Shown here: piece after piece, positions 1-6,410 of the stretch
How the letters are laid out: the number at the start of each line of letters is the position of its first letter
Numbering within the stretch: the stretch's first letter is position 1
Origin: Baffinella frigidus
Taxonomy: Eukaryota; Cryptophyceae; Cryptomonadales; Baffinellaceae
Length of the DNA stretch: 13,451 nucleotides
Assembly: GCA_026770585.1 (NCBI GenBank)
Contig: MU646834.1
Span: 142,535-155,985 of the forward strand
Reading direction: 5' to 3'
The notes under the pieces: generated by a model
Database searches by the model: none
Seen by the model: only the letters and a program-made list of their open reading frames with translations
Told to the model about the DNA's origin: nothing
Program-made: the position numbers and the translations under genes

Positions 1-1
1 G

Positions 2-91
2 AGCACCTCGGGGCCGGCGCAGGACATGGCGGCCGCGCGGCGGCTCTTCGACATCAGCGAGGCGCTCACCGGCAAGAAGTTCGCTGTTTGA
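2..91 (+). CDS. C-terminal exon, protochlorophyllide-reductase-like (copy 1, 5' partial)
   Basis: Frame 2 is open from the window edge to a TGA at 89-91 and ends ARRLFDISEALTGKKFAV. Light-dependent protochlorophyllide oxidoreductases (chloroplast short-chain dehydrogenases that reduce protochlorophyllide with NADPH and light) end in an A-x-x-[LF]-[WYF]-[DE]-[ILV]-S-x-x-L-x-G helix, which this resembles; here six residues follow the glycine. Seen directly: high GC at codon third positions and a clean stop. The catalytic Y-x-x-x-K and Rossmann parts would lie off the left edge. The identification rests on about 18 residues and is inference. Two further copies follow downstream. It could be another SDR C-terminus. 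Confidence 0.5.
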   Translation, partial: STSGPAQDMAAARRLFDISEALTGKKFAV

Positions 92-300
92 ATTTGAGTA
101 AAAGACCGCAGAAAGCGGTTCATCGCACTGAAAGTAGACTAAGAAAAGTAGAGTGAAAGCTGTCGTTTGGGGTGATGTCGCCATGTAGGGGGGTGTCGCC
201 GTGTAGAGAGATGTGTCGTGGATACAGGAAACGTGATTCATGTATGCGTGGCATCGAGAGAGAGAGAGAGAAAGAGACAGAGACAGAGACAGAGAGAGAG

Positions 301-345
<45 letters not shown>

Positions 346-377
346 AGAGAGAGCCACACGCGGAGGCGAGGGTGTAG
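92..377. repeat. Inter-exon DNA with (GA)n microsatellite
   Basis: Between reductase-like exon copies 1 and 2. It holds a direct repeat (gtcgccatgtag / gtcgccgtgtag, about 180-206), then near-pure GAGA/GACA microsatellite from about 256 to 352, then ccacacgcggaggc before the acceptor-like gtgtagCAG. If copy 2 is spliced, its intron end is purine-rich rather than pyrimidine-rich. The Ser-Leu and Arg-Glu reading frames across it are microsatellite artefacts. Confidence 0.8.
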
Positions 378-449
378 CAGGACATGGCGGCCGCGCGGCG
401 GCTCTTCGACATCAGTGAGGCGCTCACCGGCCGCAAGTTCGCTGTTTGA
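378..449 (+). CDS. Reductase-like terminal exon, copy 2
   Basis: CAG-GAC-ATG onward to TGA at 447-449 encodes a peptide identical to copy 1 except K to R (GRKFAV for GKKFAV); one other difference (agc to agt) is silent. It is preceded by gtgtag, a plausible 3' splice site, and by a GA microsatellite. There is no upstream coding sequence in the window, so this is either an alternative terminal exon of the same gene or the relic of a tandem gene or exon duplication. Near-identity suggests a recent copy or gene conversion. Confidence 0.45.
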   Translation, partial: QDMAAARRLFDISEALTGRKFAV

Positions 450-682
450 ATTTTGATACACTCGTGCGCGATCCATCGCAAGCCTGGTTCTGGTGTTTCT
501 GTAGACACCACACATGTTACGCCGAGTGCATGATTCCATGCGTTGCGACGCGGGGTTGGGGCAGCTGCTATGCTTGGCATCGAGAGAGAGAGAGAGACAG
601 AGAGAGAGCGAGAGAGAGAGAGACAGCGACAGAGACAGCGACAGAGACAGAGACAGAGCCACACGCGGAGGCTAGGGTTTAG
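450..682. repeat. Second inter-exon spacer with GA/GACA microsatellite
   Basis: It ends with the same module as the first spacer: ggcatcgagagag at about 577, a GA/GACAGA microsatellite to about 657, then ccacacgcggaggctaggg and tttagCAG. So the duplicated unit is microsatellite plus acceptor plus exon, with stop-to-stop spacing of 358 and 305 bp. Confidence 0.75.
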
Positions 683-754
683 CAGGAAATGTCAGCCGCG
701 CGGTGGCTGTTCGAAGTGAGCGAGGCGCTCACGTGCAAGAAGTTTGCTGTTTAG
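683..754 (+). CDS. Reductase-like terminal exon, copy 3 (diverged)
   Basis: CAG-GAA-ATG to TAG at 752-754 encodes QEMSAARWLFEVSEALTCKK followed by FAV. Relative to copy 1 it carries D to E, A to S, R to W, D to E, I to V and G to C. Length and stop position are conserved. Several changes are conservative, which fits some past constraint, but R to W and G to C would be unusual at a conserved C-terminus. The acceptor context is ggtttag followed by CAG. It could be an alternative last exon or an early pseudogene. Confidence 0.42.
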   Translation, partial: QEMSAARWLFEVSEALTCKKFAV

Positions 755-822
755 TGAGCTGTCTTGAGTACATCTCGGATACAGTCAACATACACAGGTC
801 GGAAGGGGTCTCTAGAGATCAC

Positions 823-848
823 CTGTCGGTCATCAGCCCCGCAGTCAG
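823..848 (+). pseudogene. Fragment resembling the ISP-exon of the 5-6.7 kb array
   Basis: Codons here read LSVISPAVR and then stop, matching the LTVISPALP core of the exons at 5240-5885 at nucleotide level too (gtcatcagccccgc versus gtgatcagccccgc). The fragment ends CAG followed by GTAACG, a good 5' splice-site sequence at 849. It is 30-odd bases long and about 4 kb from its relatives, so it is a dispersed fragment unless an upstream gene model uses it. Confidence 0.3.
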
Positions 849-859
849 GTAACGTGCTA

Positions 860-980
860 CAGGGGTATCTCGCTCATAAGGAACAGCCCACCCTCCTCCT
901 AGGACCACCATAGGACCCTAGCCATAGGGCTACTGCAGGGTCCCAGGGGGAGACGCTTTCTTATGAGCGAGGTACCCCTG
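860..980. mobile_element. MITE family A, copy A1 (121 bp)
   Basis: Terminal inverted repeats CAGGGGTATCTCGCTCATAA and TTATGAGCGAGGTACCCCTG, flanked on both sides by TA (858-859, 981-982). The centre is nested short palindromes built from CCTAGGACC, CATAGGGC and TACTGCAGGGT. TA target duplication plus terminal repeats and no ORF indicate a non-autonomous Tc1/mariner-type element. One of six near-complete copies here. Confidence 0.85.
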
Positions 981-982
981 TA

Positions 983-1092
983 CCATCGTATGAACCCAAG
1001 CTGCAGCGCGCACTGAAGAAAGAAAAGTGGGTTTATTACGGATGGAGACCAACATGGTCACCATGTAGTCCCTTCCGTGAAGGCCAGGTCTA
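983..1092. other. Unassigned spacer
   Basis: No ORF or repeat match recognised. It contains an 11-bp palindrome ATGGTCACCAT near 1056. Confidence 0.6.
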
Positions 1093-1665
1093 ATCCTCTA
1101 GGTCCTTAAGGTTTTAAATGCTCCCAACATAGCCCAACGACACGCCCTTCTGTAGAAAGGATGTGCAGGGGGGAAAAAATGCTTTCGGATCGCGTTTAGC
1201 TCTCCAATGCAGAGGCTCGCAAAAAGGGGATAATGGGTGATTCTTGAATGGAGTGTTTGAGTACATGTAACGTCCTTTAGGTCCTTGAGGTTTCGATTTC
1301 TCCCAACGTAGCCCAACGACACGCCTTCCCGTAGAAAAGATCTGCAGAAAAATCATTTGCTTTCGGATCGCATTTAGCTCTCCAGTGCAGAGGCTCGTGA
1401 AGAGGGGATAAAGGGCGGTTTTGTTGGGGTGTTTGAGTCAATCCTTTAGGTCCTGAAGGTTTTGATTTTTCCCAACACAGCCCAACGACACGCTTTTCCG
1501 TAGAAAAGATCTCGATTTGGTGATCCTTTAGGTCCTCTTTTAGGTTCCTTGGGTTGTAATTTCTCCCAATATAGCCCAACGCCACGCCCTTCCGTAGAAA
1601 GGATCTGCAAAGAAAGGATGTTTGCTTTCGGATCGCATTTCGCTCTCCAGTGCAGAGGCTCGTGG
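1093..1665 (+). repeat. Family R tandem repeat, four forward units
   Basis: Each unit starts cctttaggtccttNaggttt, continues ctcccaacRtagcccaacg, a gtagaaaRgatctgc block, ctttcggatcgc and agctctccaRtgcagaggctcg. Units begin near 1093, 1270, 1442 and 1533, so the period is about 170-177 bp, with the third unit truncated at about 90 bp. Two minus-strand frames stay open across much of it, giving repeated LHWRAKCDPKA and FYGKACRWA peptides. Those frames use the same bases twice and have no start or domain, so I treat them as by-products of the repeat. Confidence 0.8.
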
Positions 1666-1668
1666 TGT

Positions 1669-1797
1669 GAGGACCGGGTCCGGGATGGGCCCGCCTCAGG
1701 GGAAAAGGGCTCCAAGGGTGAGTCCTATATCGGGGGAAATCCCTATAAGTATTGTAATCCTCGCTCTGGATTAAAGGCATCACAGAATGGAACCTCG
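1669..1797 (-). repeat. Family G palindrome, partial copy G1
   Basis: Begins TGTGAGGACCGGGTCCGGGA and carries one complete G arm, then the G spacer in the orientation opposite to copy G2 at 2165-2347. The second arm is missing; after the spacer the sequence moves into gcttcacattgatg. It is best read as a truncated element inserted in reverse orientation relative to G2. Confidence 0.7.
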
Positions 1798-1814
1798 GCC
1801 ATGGCTTCACATTG

Positions 1815-2060
1815 ATGTGATCCGAAAGGAAGCATGGCCTTTCTACAGAACCAGTTCCGGTGTCCGCCTATGTTGGGAGCTCGAAGAACCTAAAGGACCT
1901 AAAGGACCAAAACCGCGATCCTAAAGGTCCTCTGCACCGGGGGGCCTGAATGTGATCCGAAAAGAAACATGGCTTTTCTGCAGAACCAGGTCCGGTGTCC
2001 GCCTATGTTGGGAGCTCGAAGAACCTGAAAGACCTAAATCTCGCCGACTGCTCGAAGAAC
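1815..2060 (-). repeat. Family R, two inverted diverged units
   Basis: Reverse-complement R units beginning at gtgatccgaaaggaa (about 1818) and gtgatccgaaaagaa (about 1951). Each ends cgcctatgttgggagctcg followed by short aacctaaaggacctaaagg repeats. Together with 1093-1665 this makes a large imperfect inverted repeat centred near G1. A further inverted R copy lies inside element K at about 9056-9180. Confidence 0.75.
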
Positions 2061-2164
2061 CTGACCTAAATCTCACCGACGTGGGTTCGGTGTGTGTGAT
2101 GAGCGCGATTTTCTGGATCAACTCAAGCACCCCACGAGAACCACCCTTTTTCTCCTCTCCACGT

Positions 2165-2347
2165 GTGAGGACCGGGTCCGGGATGGGCCCGCCTCAGGGG
2201 AAAAGGGCTCCAAGGGTGAGTCCTATATCGAGGTTCCATTCTGTGATGCCTTTAATCCAGAGCGAGGATTACAATACTTATAGGTATAGGACTCACCCTT
2301 GGAGCCCTTTTCCCCTGAGGCGGGCCCATCCCGGACCCGGTCCTCAC
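2165..2347. repeat. Family G palindrome, complete copy G2 (183 bp)
   Basis: Arms 2165-2227 and 2285-2347 appear to be perfect 63-bp inverted repeats (outer end GTGAGGACCGGGTCC), enclosing a 57-bp single-copy spacer (2228-2284). As RNA or extruded DNA it would form a long stable hairpin. No coding capacity and no target duplication that I can establish. Confidence 0.85.
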
Positions 2348-3100
2348 AATCAAGCCCTCCTGTACAGAGGATCGCGGCAGAAACCGGCTAAAGGGTATCC
2401 TCATCAGGCGCTGAGTGAATCCAGAGGATCTTGCTCGCACGCACACCAGGACCAGCAAGTCGGCTGAAGGCCCATATGGTATCCCATCGTTAGGCTCATA
2501 CGAGCCCCAACCACGGATACCTCAGATGTCAAACCAACAAATGTAAAGGTTTCTCCAATGTACGGAAGTCAGCAAGGTTAGGAAAGAGAGAGAAGTGGTT
2601 GTGCAGAGGTTTCCCCCAATGTACGGAAGTCAGCAAAGTTAAGGGCAATCCAGGCGCCAATGGACAAGAAAAGCAAGACACCAAAAACAAGGATACAGTA
2701 TTAGACTGCAAGGTTAAGGGCAATTTAAGCGCCATAAAACAACAGCGACAACGTAAACAGCAACAACAGCAAGCAGTGAACTACGTTTTTCTTTAGCGCA
2801 TGCAATTTAGTAGCAATACAAACGTCAGAAGCACAGTCACAAGTCAACAAATTGACGAATGTACTCCCCCACCTTCAATAACGCCCCCTTCACTCCCGTC
2901 CCCGTACAGCGTTCACATTTGAGTGGCTCGGCTGCTGGCCCTTCCTAGGCTACTCGTCGTGTAGTTCTCCCTTTCAAGCCCCCCCCCGCCCCCCCCCTAA
3001 TTCCCCCTCAGCGCCCTCGTCCCCTTTAGGTCCTTTACCCCTCAGCGTCTCGTTCGTCCGGTACCTCCTGCTTAGTTTCTTATTGCGGTCGGCATTGTCA
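2348..3100. other. Sparse intergenic region with small direct repeats
   Basis: A motif of about 40 bp, ccaatgtacggaagtcagca with flanks, occurs at about 2553-2580 and 2618-2645. aggttaagggcaat also occurs twice (about 2637 and 2711). There is a CAA/CAG-rich stretch at about 2740-2775 and C-runs at about 2981-2998. A GGTATCC...GGATACC pair near 2478-2521 encloses TAGGCTCATACG, the core of family B, and may be a decayed B element. No convincing coding sequence. Confidence 0.55.
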
Positions 3101-3206
3101 GTTTGGTGAAATCTGGGAGTTCACTGCTACGAGGCTCGTAGCCAGAAGATTTGTATTACTCACCTTTGAAAAAAACAGGGGAGAGCTGTAGTAAAATGGA
3201 GCCACC

Positions 3207-3308
3207 ATGGCGTCCGGGATTCTAAAGTGGACAGTTTTAAGGGGGGTTGACTTTAGCAAAAAATCCTGGCTCGCAGTGGAGTTCCCAGCAGGTGCTCAAA
3301 AGTTTTGA
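3207..3308 (+). CDS. Small ORF (33 aa) in strong Kozak context, possible uORF
   Basis: The ATG lies in GCCACCATGG, an ideal scanning context. The frame runs 33 codons (MASGILKWTVLRGVDFSKKS...) to TGA at 3306-3308, 35 bases before the signal-peptide ORF that starts at 3344. It could be an upstream ORF controlling the next ORF, a separate microprotein, or chance. There is no recognised family. Its 3' end overlaps the palindrome GCTCAAAAGTTTTGAGC (3294-3310). Confidence 0.3.
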   Translation: MASGILKWTVLRGVDFSKKSWLAVEFPAGAQKF

Positions 3309-3310
3309 GC
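3294..3310. promoter_or_regulatory. 17-bp perfect palindrome upstream of the signal-peptide exon
   Basis: GCTCAAAAGTTTTGAGC has 8-bp arms around a single G. It lies 34 bases before the ATG at 3344 and covers the stop of the small ORF. It could be a dimeric factor site or a small mRNA hairpin. Position is the only functional evidence. Confidence 0.3.
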
Positions 3311-3343
3311 CCGAGGCTCATGACCTGAGAGCCATTGTTCGCG

Positions 3344-3439
3344 ATGGTGAGAGCTGCGATCTTTGGACTGCTGCTGCTGGCCAGCGTCGGCGCCGCGCCG
3401 CTAGCGCGAGTCGACCCCTCCGGTGTGGCAGGACGGTGG
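3344..3439 (+). CDS. First exon of a secreted or targeted protein (signal peptide)
   Basis: The ATG at 3344 (context tcgcgATGg) opens MVRAAIFGLLLLASVGA: a charged N-region, an LLLLA hydrophobic core and an A-x-A-like cleavage region before ARVDPS. I end the exon at 3439 because GTGAGC, a consensus 5' splice site, follows and the residues beyond look non-coding. The unspliced frame runs on to a TGA at 3713-3715 through Cys/Arg-rich low-quality sequence. Codon third positions are GC-rich. Mature function is unknown because the later exons were not found. A TTG nine bases upstream in frame is a less likely start. Confidence 0.5.
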
Positions 3440-3946
3440 GTGAGCGGCGCGCCGTGCGGGGTTCTGACGAGCTCGTGGATCGAGAATGGTGATCAGCTCT
3501 CCCATATCTGTGCTGTTTGTCGCTGCGGGGTTCGCGAAAGTCCCGAGGGGGCCCGATCCTGCTGTTTAGACGCAGCTGAAAAATTCAGGGGGCGGAGGGT
3601 CATGTGCGTGTGCTGGTGGCGCCGCTTGGCGACGGTCCAGGCTGCGTTTGTGACCGTTGTTGCGTGGGAACAGGGATCAAGGGAACGGGGAGGGGAGGAC
3701 GACGGAGCCGGGTGAACGACGTGATGCGGCTGGGGGGAGGCGGCGTGCAGGGGAAGGAGGAAAGCTTGCTCTCGGACAAGGTCGCACGTGTGATTCGCTT
3801 CGTGGCGCTGGGGCTGCACGTGTGGGGGTGGATGGCGGTTCGTTCCAAACCCCAACCCCTGAACCCTACAACCTAAACCCATCCGCTCCCTCACCCCACC
3901 AGCTCTCCCAAGTCAACCATTCTGCGTGTTGACGGTTGGCGGATTT
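3440..3946. other. Presumed intron or intergenic sequence, nothing recognised
   Basis: GC-rich. Overlapping frames on both strands give Arg/Gly/Pro-rich translations without domains. A short CCCCAACCCCTGAACCCT telomere-like stretch sits at about 3850-3880. Confidence 0.5.
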
Positions 3947-3992
3947 GTACCAGGGGGGAGGGGTCGCCGCACGACCCCCCCCCCCTGGTACA
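3947..3992. repeat. G/C-run hairpin
   Basis: GTACCAGGGGGGAGGGGTCG pairs with CGACCCCCCCCCCCTGGTAC a few bases downstream. The G-run strand could also form a quadruplex. Outer flanks (ttgacggttggcggattt and aaatctcaacgg) are loosely inverted, so this may be the centre of an eroded inverted-repeat element. Confidence 0.6.
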
Positions 3993-4090
3993 CATCAAGC
4001 AAATCTCAACGGCGCAGGGTCGAGGGTTGAGGAATACCGGCGAACGTGACGGCATCTCTCTCGTTGAATCTCATGGCGCTGCCGTGTACG

Positions 4091-4228
4091 CCACCCTGGA
4101 GGCCACCTCAGGGTATTTTGGACGTCCCACAAGTCAACTCCCCTTGAAAAGGACTGAGCCCTCAGTCCTTTTCCAGGGGAGTTGACTTTTGGGACGTCCA
4201 AAATACCCTAAGGTTGCCTCCAGGGTGG
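4091..4228. mobile_element. Near-perfect palindrome family D (138 bp)
   Basis: The left arm begins CCACCCTGGAGGCCACCTCA and the right arm, reverse-complemented, begins CCACCCTGGAGGCAACCTTA. The arms pair almost to the centre (ggactgag / ctcagtcc) with only a few mismatches over about 67 bp. Flanks tgtacg (4085-4090) and tgtccg (4229-4234) may be an imperfect target duplication. There is no ORF. It looks like a fold-back MITE. Confidence 0.65.
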
Positions 4229-4590
4229 TGTCCGCCTCGCAATCTCCCTGTTTGGGGGGGCGCAGGGTTCACTCGGAGTGCTAGTTGCAGACTGTCTGCT
4301 TGACAGTTGCAGACTGTCTACTAGACACACTGTCTGCGCTGTCTCACCTATTTGGGCTCACCAACCTGGTGAGACCGGGTCCTCATTCTCTCGAAATTTG
4401 TCGAATTTGCACCGCAACCCCAGACGTCAACTTGCGAGTAGTTAGTCAACCCGAGGGAGGCAGAGCTGGGCTCTGAATGCCACTCGAGCAGCGCTGCAAC
4501 GTCCTTTTTGAAGCAGATTCGTGTCTGTGTTTTCTAGCGTGCAGTGTTCCGGGGTGCAGTCCCGCACCCGGCTGCTTGGCCCTCGCATTA
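4229..4590. other. Spacer with a 15-bp direct repeat
   Basis: agttgcagactgtct occurs twice at about 4284-4317, followed by more cactgtctg-like words. No convincing coding sequence or regulatory site otherwise. The 63-residue frame here has no start context or recognisable domain. Confidence 0.5.
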
Positions 4591-4845
4591 TGGTTTAGGG
4601 TTTAGGGCGTAGGGTGTATTCACACAGCGGGCTACAAAGGGATTTCGTGAATAACCCGTAGGTGGATAATCCATGGGACCCTACGGTAGGCAATCCGTAG
4701 GGACATAGGGTTGTTCCTACGGATATCCTACCCGATTCTCGGTGGCTCAGCCACCGAAAATCCTTTCGTGGCCCGCTGTGTGGGGTGTAGGGTGAAGGGT
4801 GAAGGGCGAAGGGTGTAGGGTGTAGGGTGTAGGGTGTAGGGTGTC
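4591..4845. repeat. G-rich telomere-like tract, interrupted by MITE C
   Basis: Degenerate TTTAGGG/TGTAGGG units at 4591-4619 and 4783-4845 are split by the inverted-repeat element at 4621-4782. TTTAGGG is the telomere repeat of land plants and many algae. The degenerate units show this is interstitial sequence, not a chromosome end. Confidence 0.75.
4621..4782. mobile_element. MITE family C (162 bp) inside telomere-like repeat
   Basis: Ends CACACAGCGGGC and GCCCGCTGTGTG, with imperfect pairing continuing inward (acaaagggatttcg / cgaaaatcctttcgtg) for about 28 bp. The middle holds several short CCTACGGTAGG and TCCTACGGAT palindromes resembling the cores of families A and B. Both flanks are TGTAGGG-type repeat, so the target was the telomere-like tract. 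The target duplication cannot be resolved within the repeat. Confidence 0.7.
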
Positions 4846-4890
4846 AACGATGTTGGGGGGAGCGCTCAGATGCTTGGCCCCCGAATCTCT

Positions 4891-5032
4891 GAACCCTAAA
4901 CCCCAAACCCCAAACCCCAAACCCCAAACCCCAAACCCCGAACCCCAAACCCCAAACCCCGAACCCCGAACCCCAAACCTCAAACCCCAAACCCCGAACC
5001 ACAAACCCCAAACCTCAAACCTCAAACCCCAG
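4891..5032 (+). repeat. C-rich telomere-like tract ending at a CAG acceptor
   Basis: About 18 units of CCCAAAC/CCCGAAC type, C-rich on the plus strand, running directly into ccccag|GGGCACTGC. The orientation flips relative to the G-rich tract just upstream (4591-4845). On the plus strand it offers a long C/A tract where a polypyrimidine tract would stand. Confidence 0.75.
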
Positions 5033-5092
5033 GGGCACTGCAAGAAGCGCTCAGCCATCAGCCCTCAGCGTGATTTCCTTGCCTCGTCGCAG
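5033..5092 (+). pseudogene. ISP-exon copy e1
   Basis: After ccccag the frame reads GHCKKRSAISPQRDFLASSQ and then cag|gggaccc, where a further acceptor-like site follows. It shares GHC and ISP with the later copies but has lost the NLTV core. It has the same 20-codon length to LASSQ as copy e2. Confidence 0.35.
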
Positions 5093-5152
5093 GGGACCCA
5101 AATGAAACCCACCTTACTTGCACCAGTTCACCATGTGGTCGTAGGGGCACTG

Positions 5153-5239
5153 CAACCCCTGAACCCCAAACCCTGAACCCTAGAATCCAAACCCCAAACC
5201 CCAAACCCCAACCCCCAACCCCCAAACCCCAAACCCCAG
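5153..5239 (+). repeat. C-rich telomere-like tract before e2
   Basis: CCCTGAAC/CCCAAAC units again end in aaaccccag immediately before GGGCACTGC. A bare ggggcactgcaa fragment at about 5147-5157 suggests an extra truncated exon start. Confidence 0.7.
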
Positions 5240-5299
5240 GGGCACTGCACGAGTCTTACAGTCATCAGCCCCCAGTGCATTTGTCTTGCCTCGTCGCAG
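5240..5299 (+). pseudogene. ISP-exon copy e2
   Basis: The frame reads GHCTSLTVISPQCICLASSQ, aligning with e1 at both ends and with e3/e4 in GHC..LTVISP. It is followed by a C-rich repeat at about 5345-5373, so the frame stays open only through repeat sequence. No terminal stop as in e4. Confidence 0.38.
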
Positions 5300-5405
5300 G
5301 GGACCCACACCCCCAACACACCCAAAAGAGAGGAGAGCCACACCACCCAACCCCCAACCCCCAACCCCTAAACCTCTTTAGGGTTTATTAGGGTTTCGAG
5401 GTTCC

Positions 5406-5447
5406 AACCTGACGGGCATCAGCCCCGCGCTTCCAGTCTGTTCTTAA
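5406..5447 (+). pseudogene. ISP-exon fragment e2b
   Basis: NLTGISPALPVCS then TAA. It has lost the GHC lead and diverges after LPV into the ttcttaagttgac repeat. The telomere-like sequence before it (5376-5396) is G-rich on this strand, unlike the other copies. Confidence 0.35.
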
Positions 5448-5500
5448 GTTGACAAGCTGGGTGTGCGGTACACACTCGTCAACTTTGGAGCGGGGAAGAG
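5448..5500. repeat. Dispersed AAGTTGAC / GTCAACTT inverted motif, copy 1
   Basis: cttaagttgac, ctgggtgtgcgg and cgtcaactttgg form a short imperfect inverted repeat. The same arrangement recurs at 5637-5722, with further AGTTGAC pieces at about 10084 and 12600 and gactattctcaagttga shared by about 5634 and 12832. It is a dispersed small hairpin family. Confidence 0.5.
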
Positions 5501-5535
5501 CCCGGAACCCCTAAACCCCAACCCCCCAAAATCAG

Positions 5536-5619
5536 GGGCACTGCGAGAACCTGACAGTGATCAGCCCCGCGCTCCCTGTCGTTGGAAAGCTCCCTCTGAC
5601 CGTCTCGCTCTGCCTCTAA
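5536..5619 (+). pseudogene. ISP-exon copy e3, premature stop
   Basis: After atcag the frame reads GHCENLTVISPALPVVGKLP and then LTVSLCL-stop at 5617-5619. It matches e4 closely up to KLP, then loses the LPEPSIG...FYDQGK tail at the point where e4 reads VTFSLPE. It is a truncated copy unless TAA is used as an alternative ending. Confidence 0.45.
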
Positions 5620-5636
5620 CTCTTGCTGGCGGACTA

Positions 5637-5722
5637 TTCTCAAGTTGACACGCTGGGTGTGCGGCACAAGTTCGTCAACTTACAAGTTCATCAACTTTGG
5701 AGAGGGACAGAGCTCTCCAAAG
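5637..5722. repeat. AAGTTGAC / GTCAACTT hairpin cluster, copy 2
   Basis: tctcaagttgac, gtcaacttacaagttcatca and actttgg are followed by the nested hairpin ccaaagttgacgg paired with tcaactttgg around agctct. It separates exon copies e3 and e4. Confidence 0.5.
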
Positions 5723-5759
5723 TTGACGGACACCCTAAACCCGAACCCCGAAACCGCAG

Positions 5760-5885
5760 GGGCACTGCGAGAACCTGACAGTGATCAGCCCCACGCTTCC
5801 TGTGGTCGGGAAGCTCCCCGTGACGTTCTCGCTCCCCGAGCCGTCGATCGGCGCCGTCTTGCAGTTCTACGACCAAGGCAAGTAG
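5760..5885 (+). CDS. Complete ISP terminal exon e4 (41 codons plus stop)
   Basis: The best-preserved member of the array. After accgcag the frame runs GHCENLTVISPTLPVVGKLP then VTF and SLPEPSIGAVLQFYDQGK, with TAG at 5883-5885. GC-rich third positions and the repeated conservation of this frame in e5 and e6 show this is the true frame; the alternative Arg-rich frame is a shadow. I do not recognise the family. The segment alternates hydrophobic and polar residues like a beta-rich C-terminus. It is preceded by telomere-like CCCGAACCCC (5733-5755) and followed by a tail repeat and MITE A2. Confidence 0.5.
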   Translation, partial: GHCENLTVISPTLPVVGKLPVTFSLPEPSIGAVLQFYDQGK

Positions 5886-6052
5886 AGCGAGGCGAGCAAG
5901 TCAAGTACAGGGGTACCTCGCTCATAAGAAACCGCCTCCTCCTAGGACCCTACAGTAGGGCTATGCGTAGGGCCCCATGGTGGTCCTAGGGGGGGGGCGG
6001 TTTCTTATGAGCGAGGTACCCCTGTAGAGTGAGACCTTCCGACCTGTCCGAT
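5886..6052 (+). repeat. Exon-tail repeat split by MITE A2
   Basis: Downstream of the e4 stop the tail repeats as gcaagtcaagTA (to 5907), then A2, then TAgagtgagacc (from 6025). The unsplit tail, caagtagagtgagacc, follows e6 (from about 6744) and appears on the minus strand at about 8120-8175. Confidence 0.7.
5908..6024. mobile_element. MITE family A, copy A2 (117 bp)
   Basis: CAGGGGTACCTCGCTCATAA with the exact inverse at the right end; TA duplications at 5906-5907 and 6025-6026. The empty site caagtcaagTAgagtgag survives at 8143-8175 (minus strand), confirming a TA duplication. The insertion falls in the TA of a TAG stop in a tail copy and opens the frame into YRGTSLIRNRLLLGPYSRAM. Confidence 0.9.
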
Positions 6053-6059
6053 CAGCGAT

Positions 6060-6105
6060 ATGTCCACTTGGCAGAGAGAGAGTGGACCTCTCTGCTCCTT
6101 GGACT
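6060..6105. repeat. Hairpin of about 45 bp
   Basis: gtccacttggcagagag pairs with ctctctgctccttggac across a short agagtggac loop. It is related in content to the longer hairpin at 7115-7163. Confidence 0.55.
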
Positions 6106-6152
6106 AGCCCTACGCTACGACCCTAGGGCGGTGCGTGTCCTTATTCGCGAGG

Positions 6153-6248
6153 AACATCAGTGCGTGTGGAATGAAGATTCCCGTGACGTTCTCGCTCCCC
6201 GAGCCGTCGATCGGGGCCGTCTTGCAGTTCTACGATCAAGGCAAGTAA
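6153..6248 (+). CDS. ISP terminal exon copy e5
   Basis: The frame NISACGMKIPVTF followed by SLPEPSIGAVLQFYDQGK and TAA at 6246-6248. The last 18 residues are identical to e4, with mostly silent changes (ggc to ggg, gac to gat), while the lead is replaced and the GHC..TVISP core is missing. The stop is TAA rather than TAG. Conservation of the protein over silent change suggests past selection or a recent common source. Confidence 0.42.
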   Translation, partial: NISACGMKIPVTFSLPEPSIGAVLQFYDQGK

Positions 6249-6277
6249 GAGTGACAAGGCTTTCACGGACGGGAATA

Positions 6278-6378
6278 TCCCGTAAGTGGCCAGTAGGCTC
6301 ATACGCCCTACGGTAGGTTCCTAGGACCTGCCTAGGACCTCTTGGCCGTCAAATTTGAAGGCCTGGCCACTTAAGGGA
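6278..6378 (+). mobile_element. MITE family B, copy B1 (101 bp)
   Basis: TCCCGTAAGTGGCCAGTAGG at the left and ggccacttaaggga at the right, TA on both sides (6276-6277, 6379-6380). Family B core: CATACGCCCTACSGTAGGG, CCTAGGACCTGCCTAGGACC and a GGCCGTCAAATTTGA sub-palindrome near one end, which gives it an orientation. Confidence 0.85.
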
Positions 6379-6410
6379 TATGGCGGCCATGTTGGCTTCG
6401 GTCCGTGATA

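Noticed and set aside
120-682. Long Ser-Leu-rich minus frame and Arg-Glu-rich plus frames
   Set aside because: They are translations of the GA/CT microsatellite; no composition or motif independent of the repeat.
1277-1810. 177-codon minus-strand ORF with repeated LHWRAKCDPKA / FYGKACRWA peptides
   Set aside because: It spans tandem R units, a second frame is open over the same bases, and no start context or domain is present; repeat periodicity explains it.
1952-2467. 171-codon plus-strand ORF
   Set aside because: It crosses inverted R units and both arms of palindrome G2; openness comes from GC-rich repeat sequence.
2478-2521. A ninth family B element
   Set aside because: Only GGTATCC ends and a TAGGCTCATACG core match; length and terminal repeats do not, so at most a relic.
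4591-5530. True telomere or chromosome end
   Set aside because: Units are degenerate, both orientations occur within 300 bp, and unique sequence follows on both sides.
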